Source of the DNA: Amycolatopsis marina
Lineage (GTDB): Bacteria > Actinomycetota > Actinomycetes > Mycobacteriales > Pseudonocardiaceae
Direction: 5' to 3'
NCBI RefSeq assembly: GCF_900111885.1
Contig: NZ_FOKG01000021.1
Span: 38,990 to 102,989, forward strand
Length of the DNA stretch: 64,000 nucleotides
The position numbers were made by a program, and so were the translations under genes. The notes beneath the pieces are model-generated. The model saw only the letters and a program-made list of their open reading frames with translations. It did no database searches and was not told the DNA's origin. This document shows, piece after piece, positions 6,604-15,754 of the stretch (position 1 is its first letter; each line of letters starts with the position of its first letter).

Positions 6604-7649
6604 AGGGTCACATGCGTCCCGTCGCGCACGGTGCCCACGTACTCCTCGACCAGGTCCTCCAGCGCCACGACGCCAACCACCTCGCGGTTGGTGTCGATCG
6701 CCCTGGCCAGGTGGCTGCCGTCCGCTCGCATCGCGGACAGTGCCTCGTCCAGCCGTGCGGTGACCGGCAGTTCCGTCAGGTGCCGGGTCTTGCTCTCGGG
6801 CACTGTCGTCTCCGGTTCGTCACCCGCCTGGTCCAGCACATCCTTGACGTGGATGTAGCCGATGAGGTCCCCGGCCGCCGTCCGGACCGGGAATCGGGAG
6901 AAGCCGGTGGAGGAAACGGCCCTTTCGACGTCGCCGACCGACGGTGTGCTGGGTAGCGTCTTCAGCTCGCCGATCGGGACCAGGACGTCCGCGACCGTCT
7001 TCTGCACCGAGGACAACGTCTGGCTGAGCCTGCGGTGTTCGGACTGCTCGAGCAGCCCCTCCCTGCGGGACTCGCTGAGCAGGTCGGCCAGCTCGTCCGA
7101 GGTGTACGCCGTCTCCAGTTCGTCCTTCGGTTCCACCTTCACCACCCGGAGTATGGCGTTCGCCACGGAGTTGAGCAGCCAGATGAACGGGTTGGTCAGC
7201 TTGACCCACACCACGTGGGCAGGCACGAGCCAGAGCGCGAGCCGCTCCGGTTCGGCGATCGCGATGTTCTTCGGCACCATCTCGCCGATGAGCACGTGCA
7301 GGAGGGTCATCGCGATCAGGGCCACCGCGAAGGCGATGACGTGCACGACATAGCTGGGCACCGGAAGGCCGAGCGCATTGAACGCGGATTCGAGCTGGTG
7401 GGCGATCGCCGGCTCGCCGAACTGCAGGAGCAGCAGCGAGCAGATGGTGATCCCGAGTTGGGCACCGGCCAGCATCCGTGAGACGTTGCGACTGGCGTTG
7501 ATCACGATCCTGGCCCTGGTGTTGCCCTGCTCGAGAAGGGCCTCAAGGCGGTCCCGCCGGGAGGAGATCAGCGAGAACTCCGCACCGACGAAGAACGCGT
7601 TCGCCAGCAGCAGCACCCCGATCAGGGCAATGGCCACGCCGTCGCTCAT
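6600..7649 (-). CDS. CNNM/CorC-family membrane protein (DUF21 plus CBS pair), Rv1841c type
   Basis: 349 residues. Residues 1-170 form the DUF21 transmembrane region with three or four helices and the motif G-E-M-V-P-K-N near residue 120, the conserved ion-site region of CNNM proteins. Residues 190-345 hold two CBS domains, including D-V-L-V-P, F-S-R-F-P-V and H-V-K-D-V-L-D. The C-terminal CorC_HlyC domain found in its partner is absent. Family members bind or transport divalent cations such as magnesium; older annotations say hemolysin. Its ATG overlaps the stop of the larger CNNM gene (ATGA), so the two are coupled and may form a heteromer. Confidence 0.88.
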   Translation of the reverse strand: MSDGVAIALIGVLLLANAFFVGAEFSLISSRRDRLEALLEQGNTRARIVINASRNVSRMLAGAQLGITICSLLLLQFGEPAIAHQLESAFNALGLPVPSYVVHVIAFAVALIAMTLLHVLIGEMVPKNIAIAEPERLALWLVPAHVVWVKLTNPFIWLLNSVANAILRVVKVEPKDELETAYTSDELADLLSESRREGLLEQSEHRRLSQTLSSVQKTVADVLVPIGELKTLPSTPSVGDVERAVSSTGFSRFPVRTAAGDLIGYIHVKDVLDQAGDEPETTVPESKTRHLTELPVTARLDEALSAMRADGSHLARAIDTNREVVGVVALEDLVEEYVGTVRDGTHVTL

Positions 7650-9019
7650 CGTTCTTCCTCCTTCGCGGAGTGCGCGGACTGCGCGGACTCGGAGGAGTCA
7701 GCGGCCTCCTGTGCGGGCAGCCTGCGCAGGCACAGTTCGGCGATGCGGAGCCGGTCCATGGTGGTCACGGAGACCTGCCACCCGTCGATGTCCAGTTCGT
7801 CACCCTCGTCGGGGATCCGGCCGAGCCGTTCGAGCACAAGGCCGGCGATGGTCTCGAAGTCGCCTTCGGGCATGCGAAACCCGGTCAGCTCCCGGATCTC
7901 GTCGTCGCGGAGCTGGCCGGAGACCATCCAGCTGTCGGCGTCCAGCTGCTGGGAGGACGGCGCCTCGCGCTCGTCGTGCTCGTCGCGGACGTCGCCGATG
8001 ATCTCCTCGACGACGTCCTCCAGCGTGACCATCCCCGCGGTCCCGCCGTACTCGTCCACCACCATCGCGAGCTGGAACCTCGAGGCCCTGAGCCGGTCGA
8101 GGAGGGCGTCGCCGGGCAGCGACTCGGGCACGGTGGGCACCGGACGCATGACCGAGCCGATCTTGACCGTCCCGCGTTCGGCGGGCGGAACTGTGAAGAT
8201 CTGCTTGACATGCACGGCACCCTGCACGTCGTCGAGATCCTCGGCGTAGACGGGGAAGCGGGAGAATCCGGTGCGCCGGGAGATGTCCACCAGAGCCTGG
8301 ATCGGGTCGTCCACGGTGAGCGACTCCACCTGCACTCTCGAGGTCATCAGCTCGCCCGCGTTGCGGTCGCCGAAGCGCAGGGAGCGGCCCAGCAGTTCCG
8401 CGGTGGACGTGTCCAGGGTTCCGCTCTCGGCGCTGCTGCGCACGATCGAGCCGAGTTCCTGAGGAGACCGGGCCGAACGCAGTTCCTCCTGCGGCTCGAT
8501 CCCGAACTTGCGGACCACCCAGTTCGCACTGTTGTTCATCAGGGTGATGAGCCAGCTGAACAGGGCGGAGAACCGTGAGTGGTAACCGGCGACCGCGCGA
8601 GCGGTCTGCAGCGGGCGGGCGATGGCGAGATTCTTCGGCATCATCTCGCCGACCACCATCGACAGCGACGTGGCGAGGACGAGGGCGAGAACCAGTGAGC
8701 TGCCCTTGGCGACTGGGTCCGGTATGCCCATTGCGGACAGTGCGGGCCGGAGCAGTTCACCGATCAGCGGTTCGGCCACATACCCGGTTACCAGAGTGGT
8801 CAGCGTGATGGCCACCTGTGCGCCGGAGAGCTGAAACGACAGCGTGCGATGCGCCTTGAGCAGAGCTTTCGACCGTCGGTCACCGACCTGGCGGACGTTG
8901 GCCTCGACCGTGCTCCGCTCCAGTGTGGTCAGCGAGAACTCGGCGGCGACCGCGAGCCCGGTGCCGATTGTGAGCAACAGAACGAACAGGACACCGCCGA
9001 TGGAGAGCAGAACGTCCAT
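7646..9019 (-). CDS. CNNM/CorC-family membrane protein with C-terminal CorC_HlyC domain, Rv1842c type
   Basis: 457 residues, first gene of the three-cistron operon. A DUF21 membrane domain (residues 1-190, motif G-E-M-M-P-K-N) is followed by two CBS domains (about 205-340, with F-S-R-F-P-V-Y and V-V-D-E-Y-G-G-T-A-G-M-V-T-L-E-D) and a CorC_HlyC domain (about 350-430, with G-D-F-E-T-I-A-G-L). The tail is Ser/Ala/Glu-rich. A cytosolic nucleotide-sensing role for the CBS domains and divalent-metal export are known for the family. The conserved pair with the following gene matches Rv1842c-Rv1841c of M. tuberculosis. Confidence 0.9.
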   Translation of the reverse strand: MDVLLSIGGVLFVLLLTIGTGLAVAAEFSLTTLERSTVEANVRQVGDRRSKALLKAHRTLSFQLSGAQVAITLTTLVTGYVAEPLIGELLRPALSAMGIPDPVAKGSSLVLALVLATSLSMVVGEMMPKNLAIARPLQTARAVAGYHSRFSALFSWLITLMNNSANWVVRKFGIEPQEELRSARSPQELGSIVRSSAESGTLDTSTAELLGRSLRFGDRNAGELMTSRVQVESLTVDDPIQALVDISRRTGFSRFPVYAEDLDDVQGAVHVKQIFTVPPAERGTVKIGSVMRPVPTVPESLPGDALLDRLRASRFQLAMVVDEYGGTAGMVTLEDVVEEIIGDVRDEHDEREAPSSQQLDADSWMVSGQLRDDEIRELTGFRMPEGDFETIAGLVLERLGRIPDEGDELDIDGWQVSVTTMDRLRIAELCLRRLPAQEAADSSESAQSAHSAKEEER

Positions 9020-9243
9020 CAGCGCGCTCCGCCGTGATCGCGGCGGGCTGAGACTCCGGGATCCTCAGGATCTTCGGGGTCAGCGGGTAAGCCGGGTTCG
9101 TCACCCGGCCCAGTACTGTCACCAGGTGACTGCGCGTCGCGCACGGTGAGAAGTCACTCCTTGTCGATGATGCAGGAAATGCGGTGTGCTCATCTTAGCG
9201 AGTCGAATGCTCCGCTGCTCGGGGGATTGCGTGGTGGCGCTGA

Positions 9244-9810
9244 TCACCCGGGGTCACGGCCAACGAGCCCGAGCAATCGTGCGGCCGGGTTCGCGTCCTC
9301 GGCGACCGGTACCGGTGGGGCGAAAATACCCGCATCCTGCCACTGCTCGATCTCGGGTCCGATCTCCTTGATCAGCGACACCGCGACGTCGGGCTCGATC
9401 GGATCCGGCGCGCCGATGGCGGTGGCAAGGTCCCATCCGTGCACCGCGAGATCCAGAGTCATCTGCCAGCCGTAGTCCGCGGCGCCGATCCGGCCGGAGC
9501 TGACATGCACCGTGCGGTTCAGCGCGCCGGGCTTCGTCCAGGCCGATCTGGCCGCCGTGGCCGCCTCCGTCCATGCCCGGAGGGGGTCGGAGCCGAGTAC
9601 GTCGCCGTCGAACCGGTCGCCCACTTCCTCCAGCGTCCTGCCCGCGAGCAGGTGGGGTACCCAGAGTTGTTCGTGGACGAGGTGGCTCACCAGGTCGTGA
9701 ACGTTCCATTCCGTGCAGGGGGTCGCGTTTCGCCACTGGCGCTGATCGACCCGGAGGATGGTCTGGTCGAAACCGCGCAGTGCGCGGCCGTGGGCGTCGA
9801 GAAGGTCCAT
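9244..9810 (-). CDS. TIGR03086-type metal-binding (DinB/maleylpyruvate isomerase-like) protein
   Basis: 188 residues from ATG 9810; an upstream in-frame ATG at 9864 would add an unconserved tail and touch the next gene. T-P-C-T-E-W-N-V-H-D-L-V-S-H-L near residue 30 and D-L-A-V-H-G-W-D-L-A near 130 are the two histidine motifs of the DinB-like four-helix fold seen in mycothiol-dependent isomerases and TIGR03086 proteins. The motifs would bind a divalent metal. The substrate is unknown; with mshC also in the window a thiol-dependent role is possible but unproven. Confidence 0.8.
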   Translation of the reverse strand: MDLLDAHGRALRGFDQTILRVDQRQWRNATPCTEWNVHDLVSHLVHEQLWVPHLLAGRTLEEVGDRFDGDVLGSDPLRAWTEAATAARSAWTKPGALNRTVHVSSGRIGAADYGWQMTLDLAVHGWDLATAIGAPDPIEPDVAVSLIKEIGPEIEQWQDAGIFAPPVPVAEDANPAARLLGLVGRDPG

Positions 9811-9863
9811 GCCTCCACCCCAGCACGGTCGCGTGGCGGACGCATACCGGGCGGCGCACGACA

Positions 9864-10460
9864 CTAGGCGGGGGTGATTTCCTCTCGCGCCCTGTGCCTG
9901 CGCACGGTCTCTTCGACCAGGTCGAGAACCGGGCCGAGGTTGTCCGCGGGAAGGCCCATCGCGAGGTGGGAGACCAACCCCTCGAGAACCAGTTCGAGAA
10001 ACGCGGCGAGCACATGCACGTCGACGTCGTCACGCAGGTTTCCGGCTTCGCGCTGACGCCGCAGGCGGCGCCGGGTCGCGGTGGTGAGTTGTTCGGACCG
10101 TTCCGCCCACCTGGCGCGGAACTCCGGGTCGGTGCGCAGCCTGCGGGAGACCTCCAGCCGCGTGCCGAGCCAGTCGGCCGGATGTTCGCTGCCGTTGGCC
10201 AGCAGATCCCGCATCACCTGGACCAGCCCCTGTTCGGCGACCACGTCCGCCATGCGTGCCGCATCGTCCTCGGCCAGCGCCAGGAACAATGACTCCTTGT
10301 CCCGGAAGTGGTGGAAGATCGCGCCACGGGAGAGCCGTGTGGCTTCCTCGAGGCGACGAACCGTGGCACCCTCGTAGCCGTGGCGCGCGAAGCAGATCCG
10401 CGCGCCGTCGAGGATCTGCCGCCGGCGCGCGTCGAGGTGGTCCTGGCTGACGCGTGGCAT
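9864..10460 (-). CDS. acnR: AcnR, TetR-family repressor of aconitase
   Basis: 198 residues. The HTH region reads I-L-D-G-A-R-I-C-F-A-R-H-G-Y-E-G-A-T-V-R and G-A-I-F-H-H-F-R-D-K-E-S-L-F-L-A-L-A, close to C. glutamicum AcnR, and the body keeps A-A-R-M-A-D-V-V and L-R-T-D-P-E-F-R-A-R-W. AcnR represses acn in corynebacteria and mycobacteria, where the genes are adjacent. Here acn lies 11 kb away on the same strand. A perfect palindrome matching the published AcnR motif lies just upstream of this gene and a near-perfect match lies upstream of acn, which supports the call strongly. Confidence 0.88.
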   Translation of the reverse strand: MPRVSQDHLDARRRQILDGARICFARHGYEGATVRRLEEATRLSRGAIFHHFRDKESLFLALAEDDAARMADVVAEQGLVQVMRDLLANGSEHPADWLGTRLEVSRRLRTDPEFRARWAERSEQLTTATRRRLRRQREAGNLRDDVDVHVLAAFLELVLEGLVSHLAMGLPADNLGPVLDLVEETVRRHRAREEITPA

Positions 10461-10496
10461 TACCTGATCCTGTCACCCAGCGTGGACCCATGCAAT

Positions 10497-10512
10497 CAGT
10501 ACGTACGTACTG
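10497..10512. promoter_or_regulatory. AcnR operator upstream of acnR
   Basis: CAGTACGTACGTACTG is a perfect 16-base palindrome and fits every fixed position of the motif CAGNACNNNCGTACTG described for C. glutamicum AcnR. It lies 37 bases before the acnR start, indicating autoregulation. Confidence 0.75.
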
Positions 10513-10600
10513 TTATTGCGTGTCGCTGTCATGGTGCGATGCGCGGCGGGCTGATGACCCTCCGGTCATCAGCCCGCCCCCAGCGGCTCAGACGCCCCTG

Positions 10601-11791
10601 TCAGGGAATGGTCAGTGCCTGCTCCTGCGCGGAATGGACCTCGGTCAGCACGCTGCGGTTGGCGACCGCCAGCTCGGCCCCGGTCTGCCTCGGGGGTACG
10701 CCGCTGACCATCCACTCGCCGAGCAGCAGAGCCACCTTCGCCTGCATCTCGGTGCGGAGTCGATGGAAGGAATCCGCGGGGTCCGCACCGACCTGGCCCA
10801 GCAGTAGCCACCACGCCCATGCCGCCGCACCCGCGTTGGCGATGAAGTCCGGCACGACCGGGATGCCCCTTGCCGCCATCATGGCCTCGGCCTCGGGCGT
10901 GGTCGCCGAGTTGGCCGCCTCGATAACGACCTTGGCCGCGACGTCGATCGAGTTGTCCGGGGTGATGGCGTAGGAGATCGCCGCCGGAACGAGGATGTCG
11001 GCCTCGATCCCGATCACCGCGTTGCGCGGAAGGCGCTGGACGTCGGCAGGCACCTGCGACCGGTCGACCTCGCCGTAGGCGTCCCGCAGTTCGAGCAGTG
11101 CGGGCACGTCGAGGCCCGCAGGGTGGTACAGCGTGCCCGCGGCGTCGGCCACGGCCACGACCCGCATGCCGGCCTCGTGCAGGTACCACGCCGCGCCGCC
11201 GCCCATCGTGCCGATGCCCTGGATCGCGACCGTCGTCTCGGCCGCGTCCCAGCCCCAGGTGCCCGCGACCCCGATGCACGCCTGTGCGACGCCGTAACCG
11301 CCGATCACGTCGCCAAGCAACAGTCCGCCGGGAACCGGGGCGTTCAGCCCGGCCTGCACCCTGCGCAACGTCCGCTCGGGATCGCTGGAGCGGCGGATGG
11401 CCGCGTGGTACGACTGCTCCAGGCCCAGTCCCTCGAACACCTCGTCGATCAGGTGCTGCGGCACGCCGAGGTCCTCAGCCGTGACCCAGTGAGCGTCCAG
11501 CCAGGGCCGCATCGCCGAGCAGAAGCGCTCCAGCACGCCCTTCGCCCTCGGGTTCTTGGGGTCGAAGTCGATGCCGCCCTTGGCTCCGCCGACCGGCAGG
11601 TTGAAGGTGGCGGTCTTGGCCGCCATGCCTCTGGCCAGGTCCTCGACCTCGGACACAGTGCACCCTGCGCGCATCCGGGTGCCGCCGGTGGCCAACCCGG
11701 AAACCAGTGTGTGCACCACCAGGTAACCCCGGGTACCGGTCACCGGATCCGTCCACGTCAACCTCACCAAAGGTTCAGTGCTGTCAGCCAT
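10601..11791 (-). CDS. Glu/Leu/Phe/Val dehydrogenase-family protein
   Basis: 396 residues. The N-terminal dimerisation/catalytic domain contains G-G-T-R-M, the A-A-K-T-A-T-F-N-L-P-V-G-G-A-K-G-G-I stretch with the substrate-binding lysines, and T-A-E-D-L-G-V. The Rossmann domain starts near residue 185 with T-V-A-I-Q-G-I-G-T-M-G, and A-N-A-G near the C-terminus is the usual nicotinamide-side motif. Length and motifs fit NAD-dependent amino-acid dehydrogenases; substrate (Leu, Phe, Val or Glu) cannot be read directly. GGAGGTGGG precedes the ATG. A LysR gene is transcribed divergently and is a plausible regulator. Confidence 0.88.
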   Translation of the reverse strand: MADSTEPLVRLTWTDPVTGTRGYLVVHTLVSGLATGGTRMRAGCTVSEVEDLARGMAAKTATFNLPVGGAKGGIDFDPKNPRAKGVLERFCSAMRPWLDAHWVTAEDLGVPQHLIDEVFEGLGLEQSYHAAIRRSSDPERTLRRVQAGLNAPVPGGLLLGDVIGGYGVAQACIGVAGTWGWDAAETTVAIQGIGTMGGGAAWYLHEAGMRVVAVADAAGTLYHPAGLDVPALLELRDAYGEVDRSQVPADVQRLPRNAVIGIEADILVPAAISYAITPDNSIDVAAKVVIEAANSATTPEAEAMMAARGIPVVPDFIANAGAAAWAWWLLLGQVGADPADSFHRLRTEMQAKVALLLGEWMVSGVPPRQTGAELAVANRSVLTEVHSAQEQALTIP

Positions 11792-12106
11792 CTAACCCAC
11801 CTCCAAGCGCTCATCTCTCGACAAACCAGTCGTCCGGCGTTGCCGATTTCACCGCCGAGGGCATACCGCAGCAGCCGATCCGTTCGAACCTGTGGATCGG
11901 CGTATTCAGGGGTCCTGAGCTGCGAGTTTCCAGGGCGGCCGCATCGTGGGGCCGGTAAGTCCAGAGTGCTCCCAGAGTGGTGCGCCCGTCCAGTTACGGA
12001 TCATGCATGTAAACGTTCACGCTTCCTGCACTATCGGGACGTTTGGACGGGGCAACCCGTGCTCCCTCGGTTGGGGTGCTGGACTGCCGTGCTTAATCTT
12101 GACCGC
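11792..12106. promoter_or_regulatory. 315-base divergent intergenic region (dehydrogenase / LysR)
   Basis: No gene is supported here. The region should contain the dehydrogenase promoter on the minus strand and the LysR promoter at its right end: TAATCT (12094-12099), seven bases, then ATG 12107, a leaderless arrangement. A GTAAACGTTCAC segment near 12008-12019 is a partial palindrome that could be a LysR site. Nothing else structured was recognised. Confidence 0.5.
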
Positions 12107-13030
12107 ATGGAGCTGTCGTTGCACCGGTTGCGGATGCTTCGCGAATTGAATCGGAGGGGGACCGTCACGGCGGCCGCGGTGGCGTTGCACTACACGGCGT
12201 CCGCGGTCTCGCAACAGTTGGCGCAGCTCGAACGAGACGTCGGGGCGAAGCTGTTCGAACGGCTGGGCAGGCGGGTACAGCTGACCGAGCTCGGGATGCT
12301 CCTCGCCGAACACGCGGAGGAGATTCTGGGTTCGGTGGAGCGGGCCACCATGGCGCTGGAGGAGGCGCAGGAGGCGGTGACCGTCCGGCTGACGGCCGGA
12401 GTGTGGGCCTCGGTCGCCTCGGGCCTGCTGCCTTCCGCGCTCACGGCGCTGGCCGCCGAGCACCCGGGCATCCAGGTGCGGACACGGGAACTCGCCCCGG
12501 AGGACACCGCCGACGCGGTCCGGGACGGCACGCTGGACTTCTCCTTCGTGATCGACTACTCGGACACCCCGATGCCCTGGGATCCAGGGCTGGAGCGGGC
12601 CGTCATCGCCGTCGAACGCCTGCATGCCGCGGTGCCGACCGGCGCGGTGCCCAGTGGCACGATGTCGCTGCTCGAACTCGCCGAACACCCGTGGATCCTG
12701 GCCAGTCCGCGCAGTCACTTCGGTCGTGCCGTGCGGGTGGCGTGCCAGCGCAGCGGATTCGATCCCAAGATCAACCACGAGGTCGGGGAACAGGCGACGG
12801 CGCTGGCCATGGTCGGCGCGGGGCTCGGCGTCACGCTTGTGTCCGACCTCGGGCTCACTTTGCTGCCGCCCGGGGTGGATGTGGTGGCGCTGAACAATCC
12901 CGTCATGCGCACTGTCGCGATCGCCTACCGCACGACCGCCGCCCGTAGGCCGTCGTTGCAACTGGTCATCGACGCCGTTCGCGCAGCGGCGGCGGAACTC
13001 GGACTGGGAGCCCGTTCCCCGCTGCCGTGA
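12107..13030 (+). CDS. LysR-family transcriptional regulator
   Basis: 307 residues from ATG 12107, where homology to the LysR HTH begins; the open frame extends far upstream without conserved sequence. Residues 1-60 carry L-H-R-L-R-M-L-R-E-L and T-A-S-A-V-S-Q-Q-L-A-Q-L-E-R, the winged HTH. Residues 85-295 are the periplasmic-binding-like effector domain, with L-L-P-S-A-L-T-A-L, G-T-L-D-F-S-F-V-I-D-Y and G-A-G-L-G-V-T-L-V. A -10 box seven bases before ATG suggests a leaderless transcript. The divergent amino-acid dehydrogenase is the likely target. Confidence 0.88.
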   Translation: MELSLHRLRMLRELNRRGTVTAAAVALHYTASAVSQQLAQLERDVGAKLFERLGRRVQLTELGMLLAEHAEEILGSVERATMALEEAQEAVTVRLTAGVWASVASGLLPSALTALAAEHPGIQVRTRELAPEDTADAVRDGTLDFSFVIDYSDTPMPWDPGLERAVIAVERLHAAVPTGAVPSGTMSLLELAEHPWILASPRSHFGRAVRVACQRSGFDPKINHEVGEQATALAMVGAGLGVTLVSDLGLTLLPPGVDVVALNNPVMRTVAIAYRTTAARRPSLQLVIDAVRAAAAELGLGARSPLP

Positions 13031-13071
13031 GTCCCGTGTCTTGGTGCTCTGCGATTGTCGGACCCCGCGTG

Positions 13072-13077
13072 TAGCGT
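13072..13077 (+). promoter_or_regulatory. Predicted -10 element of the ergothioneine operon
   Basis: TAGCGT at 13072-13077 would place the transcription start about 32 bases before egtA. This is the only promoter-like box seen before the tightly packed egtABCD genes. Confidence 0.4.
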
Positions 13078-13116
13078 CCGATCGTAAGGTTTTTCGGACG
13101 GACTTCAGGCGGTGCC

Positions 13117-14403
13117 ATGACCGCGGTGCACGCTCATTTCCCGGATGCCGAACGAACAGGAAGGGCCGATGCCGCTGCCGTCAACCGGACGGCGCGCGTA
13201 CTCGCCGACCGTGCGGAGGGGGAGGCCTACGTGGCCTCGGTGTGCTTCAAACACGGGCCACCGCGGCTGCTGGGTGCCGAGCTGGAGTACACGGTGCACC
13301 ATATCGCGGACCCGGCTCGCCCACTGGACCCCGATGTCATCGCCGACGCGCTCGGCCCACATACTCCGCGAACACTACGCAGGGACAGTCCGGCGCAGCC
13401 GCTGCCGGCAGGATCGCCCCTCAGCCTCGAACCCGGTTGCCAGGTCGAGATCTCCGCTCTCCCGCAACCCTCGCTCGCCGCTCTGTCCGTCGCGATCTCG
13501 ACGGACCTTGACTACCTCACCGAACTGCTCGCCCGGCACGGACTGTGCCTCGGCACCCAGGGCATCGACGCCCACCGCCTGCCGCAACGTCTGTTGAACA
13601 CCGAGCGCTACGCCGCGATGGAGCGGCGGTTCGCTCCGATCGGTCCCGGCGGAATCACCATGATGTGCAGCACCGCGGGGCTCCAGGTGTGCCTGGACAC
13701 CGGCGAACGGGACGAACTTCCCGCTCGCTGGGCGGCACTGCACGCGCTCGGGCCCGTGCTGCTCGCCCTGTTCGCGAACTCGGCACGGCACGCGGGCAGG
13801 GAAACCGGCAGTGTCTCGGCGCGCTGGCTCGCGGTGATGGGCACCGAGCGGGCCCGAACCTACGCGGCCCGGGTTGGGCCACGGTTCGCGGACCCGGCAA
13901 CGGGATGGGCCGCACGAATCATGGACACGCCATTGTTGGTGCTACCGCGCACGGCAGCGCCATGGGACGCGCCGGACGGGCTGACGTTCGGCGACTGGAT
14001 CGACGGCAGGGGAGCAGGCGAGGCGCTCGATCCACCCACGACGGACGACCTGGACTACCACCTCACCACGATGTTCACCCCGGTGCGGCCGAGGGGCTAC
14101 CTGGAGGCGAGATACCTGGACGCCCAGCCGCCAGGGGAGTGGCTGACTCCGGTGGCACTCCTGACGGCCCTACTGTCCCGGAAGTCCGTTGTGGACTCTG
14201 TGCTCGAGGCATGTCTGCCCGTGGCGCAGCTCTGGGAACCCGCGGCCCGCCACGGCCTCGCGGTCGCCGAGTTGGCCACCGCCGCGCGCCGAGTGGCGGA
14301 CATCGGCTGCGCCGCACTGCCCGAGACCGGGCTTCCTCCGGAAACCGTGTCGCGGCTGGAGTCCGCCGTGTACCGACGACTGCACCGTGCGAGAAAGGAC
14401 TGA
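13117..14403 (+). CDS. egtA: EgtA, glutamate-cysteine ligase of ergothioneine biosynthesis
   Basis: 428 residues matching the GCS2-like ligases that make gamma-glutamylcysteine for EgtB. Visible family segments include L-L-G-A-E-L-E-Y-T-V near residue 50, P-G-C-Q-V-E-I-S-A around 110, M-M-C-S-T-A-G-L-Q-V around 185 and R-G-Y-L-E-A-R-Y-L-D near 330. It acts in the cytosol with ATP. It opens the egtABCD operon: ten bases separate it from egtB. The ATG at 13117 has only a weak AGGCGGT ribosome site. Confidence 0.92.
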   Translation: MTAVHAHFPDAERTGRADAAAVNRTARVLADRAEGEAYVASVCFKHGPPRLLGAELEYTVHHIADPARPLDPDVIADALGPHTPRTLRRDSPAQPLPAGSPLSLEPGCQVEISALPQPSLAALSVAISTDLDYLTELLARHGLCLGTQGIDAHRLPQRLLNTERYAAMERRFAPIGPGGITMMCSTAGLQVCLDTGERDELPARWAALHALGPVLLALFANSARHAGRETGSVSARWLAVMGTERARTYAARVGPRFADPATGWAARIMDTPLLVLPRTAAPWDAPDGLTFGDWIDGRGAGEALDPPTTDDLDYHLTTMFTPVRPRGYLEARYLDAQPPGEWLTPVALLTALLSRKSVVDSVLEACLPVAQLWEPAARHGLAVAELATAARRVADIGCAALPETGLPPETVSRLESAVYRRLHRARKD

Positions 14404-14413
14404 GGCTGCGGAC

Positions 14414-15751
14414 ATGAGCATGACAGAACTCGAATCGGCGAATCCGCTGCTGGATCTGACGGCCGAGCAGCTTCGCGCGTATGCGGCCGCGGCGATGGAC
14501 CGGGCGCGGCGGCGCAGCAGGGGGCTCACCGACGCCGTCGACGATTCCGACCTCGTCCGTCAGCACTCCAGGCTGATGTCGCCGCTGGTGTGGGACCTCG
14601 CCCACATCGGCAGCCAGGAGGAGCTGTGGCTGGTCCGCGATGTCGGCGGACGGCCCCCGCTGCGTCCGGACATCGACGAGCTGTACGACGCGTTCAAGCA
14701 CGCGAGGGCCGATCGGCCTGCGCTGCCGCTGCTCGGACCTGCCGAGGCACGTGCGTACGTCGCCGAGGTCCGTGGCAAGGCCTTGGACGTGTTGGACACG
14801 GCGCCGATGCGCGGGCAGGGCCTGACCGACCACGGTTTCGCCTTCGGCATGATCACCCAGCATGAGCAGCAGCATGCCGAGACCATGCTTGCCACCCACC
14901 AGCTGCGCGGTGGTGAACCGGTGCTGCACGCCCCACCGCCGCCCGAACGGCGCTGCGCGCCACTGCCGGAGGAGGTGCTCGTCCCGGCCGGTGAGTTCCT
15001 GATGGGCACGTCCGCGGAGCCGTGGGCACTGGACAACGAACGACCCGCGCACGTGGTCGACGTCGGCGCCTTCTTGCTCGACACCACGCCGGTCACGAAC
15101 GCCGCCTACCTCGAGTTCGTCGAGTCCGGCGGTTACGCCGAGCGGAGGTGGTGGAGCACCGTCGGATGGGAGCACATCCAGCAACACGGCATCACCGCGC
15201 CGAGGTTCTGGCGGCGGGAGGCGACCGGCTGGTGGCGTACCCGTTTCGGGGTCACCGAACCGGTCCCGGCCCACGAGCCGGTGGCGCACGTGTCGTACCA
15301 CGAGGCAGCGGCGTACGCCGCGTGGGCAGGCAAGCGGCTGCCCACGGAACCGGAGTGGGAGAAGGCCGCACGGTTCGATCCCGCGACCGGCCGTTCCCGT
15401 CGTTTTCCCTGGGGCGACGAGGATCCGGGGCCGGAGCACGCGAATCTCGGGCAACGCCACCTGCGTCCCGCTCCGGTCGGTGCCTACCCGCGCGGTTCCT
15501 CGCCGCTCGGGGTGCACCAGCTCATCGGAGATGTCTGGGAGTGGACCAGTTCGGACTTCGGTGGCTACCCCGGATTCTCGGCGTTCCCCTATCGGGAGTA
15601 CTCGGAGGTGTTCTTCGGAGCGGCGCACAAGGTGCTGCGCGGCGGCTCGTTCGGCACCGACGCGGCGGCGGTGCGCGGCACCTTCCGCAACTGGGACTAT
15701 CCGATCCGGCGGCAGATTTTCGCCGGGTTCCGTTGCGCAAGGGACGCGTGA
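14414..15751 (+). CDS. egtB: EgtB, hercynylcysteine sulfoxide synthase (iron-dependent)
   Basis: 445 residues from ATG 14414. EgtB joins gamma-glutamylcysteine (or cysteine) to hercynine with oxygen. The N-terminal DinB-like half contains W-D-L-A-H-I-G near residue 60 and H-E-Q-Q-H-A-E-T near 155, the iron-binding histidines. The C-terminal formylglycine-generating-enzyme-type half contains F-L-M-G-T, N-E-R-P-A-H, L-P-T-E-P-E-W-E-K-A-A, G-D-V-W-E-W-T and the closing L-R-G-G-S-F-G-T and F-R-N-W-D. The gene stands in standard order between egtA and egtC with three bases to the next start. Confidence 0.95.
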   Translation: MSMTELESANPLLDLTAEQLRAYAAAAMDRARRRSRGLTDAVDDSDLVRQHSRLMSPLVWDLAHIGSQEELWLVRDVGGRPPLRPDIDELYDAFKHARADRPALPLLGPAEARAYVAEVRGKALDVLDTAPMRGQGLTDHGFAFGMITQHEQQHAETMLATHQLRGGEPVLHAPPPPERRCAPLPEEVLVPAGEFLMGTSAEPWALDNERPAHVVDVGAFLLDTTPVTNAAYLEFVESGGYAERRWWSTVGWEHIQQHGITAPRFWRREATGWWRTRFGVTEPVPAHEPVAHVSYHEAAAYAAWAGKRLPTEPEWEKAARFDPATGRSRRFPWGDEDPGPEHANLGQRHLRPAPVGAYPRGSSPLGVHQLIGDVWEWTSSDFGGYPGFSAFPYREYSEVFFGAAHKVLRGGSFGTDAAAVRGTFRNWDYPIRRQIFAGFRCARDA

Positions 15752-15754
15752 GCC

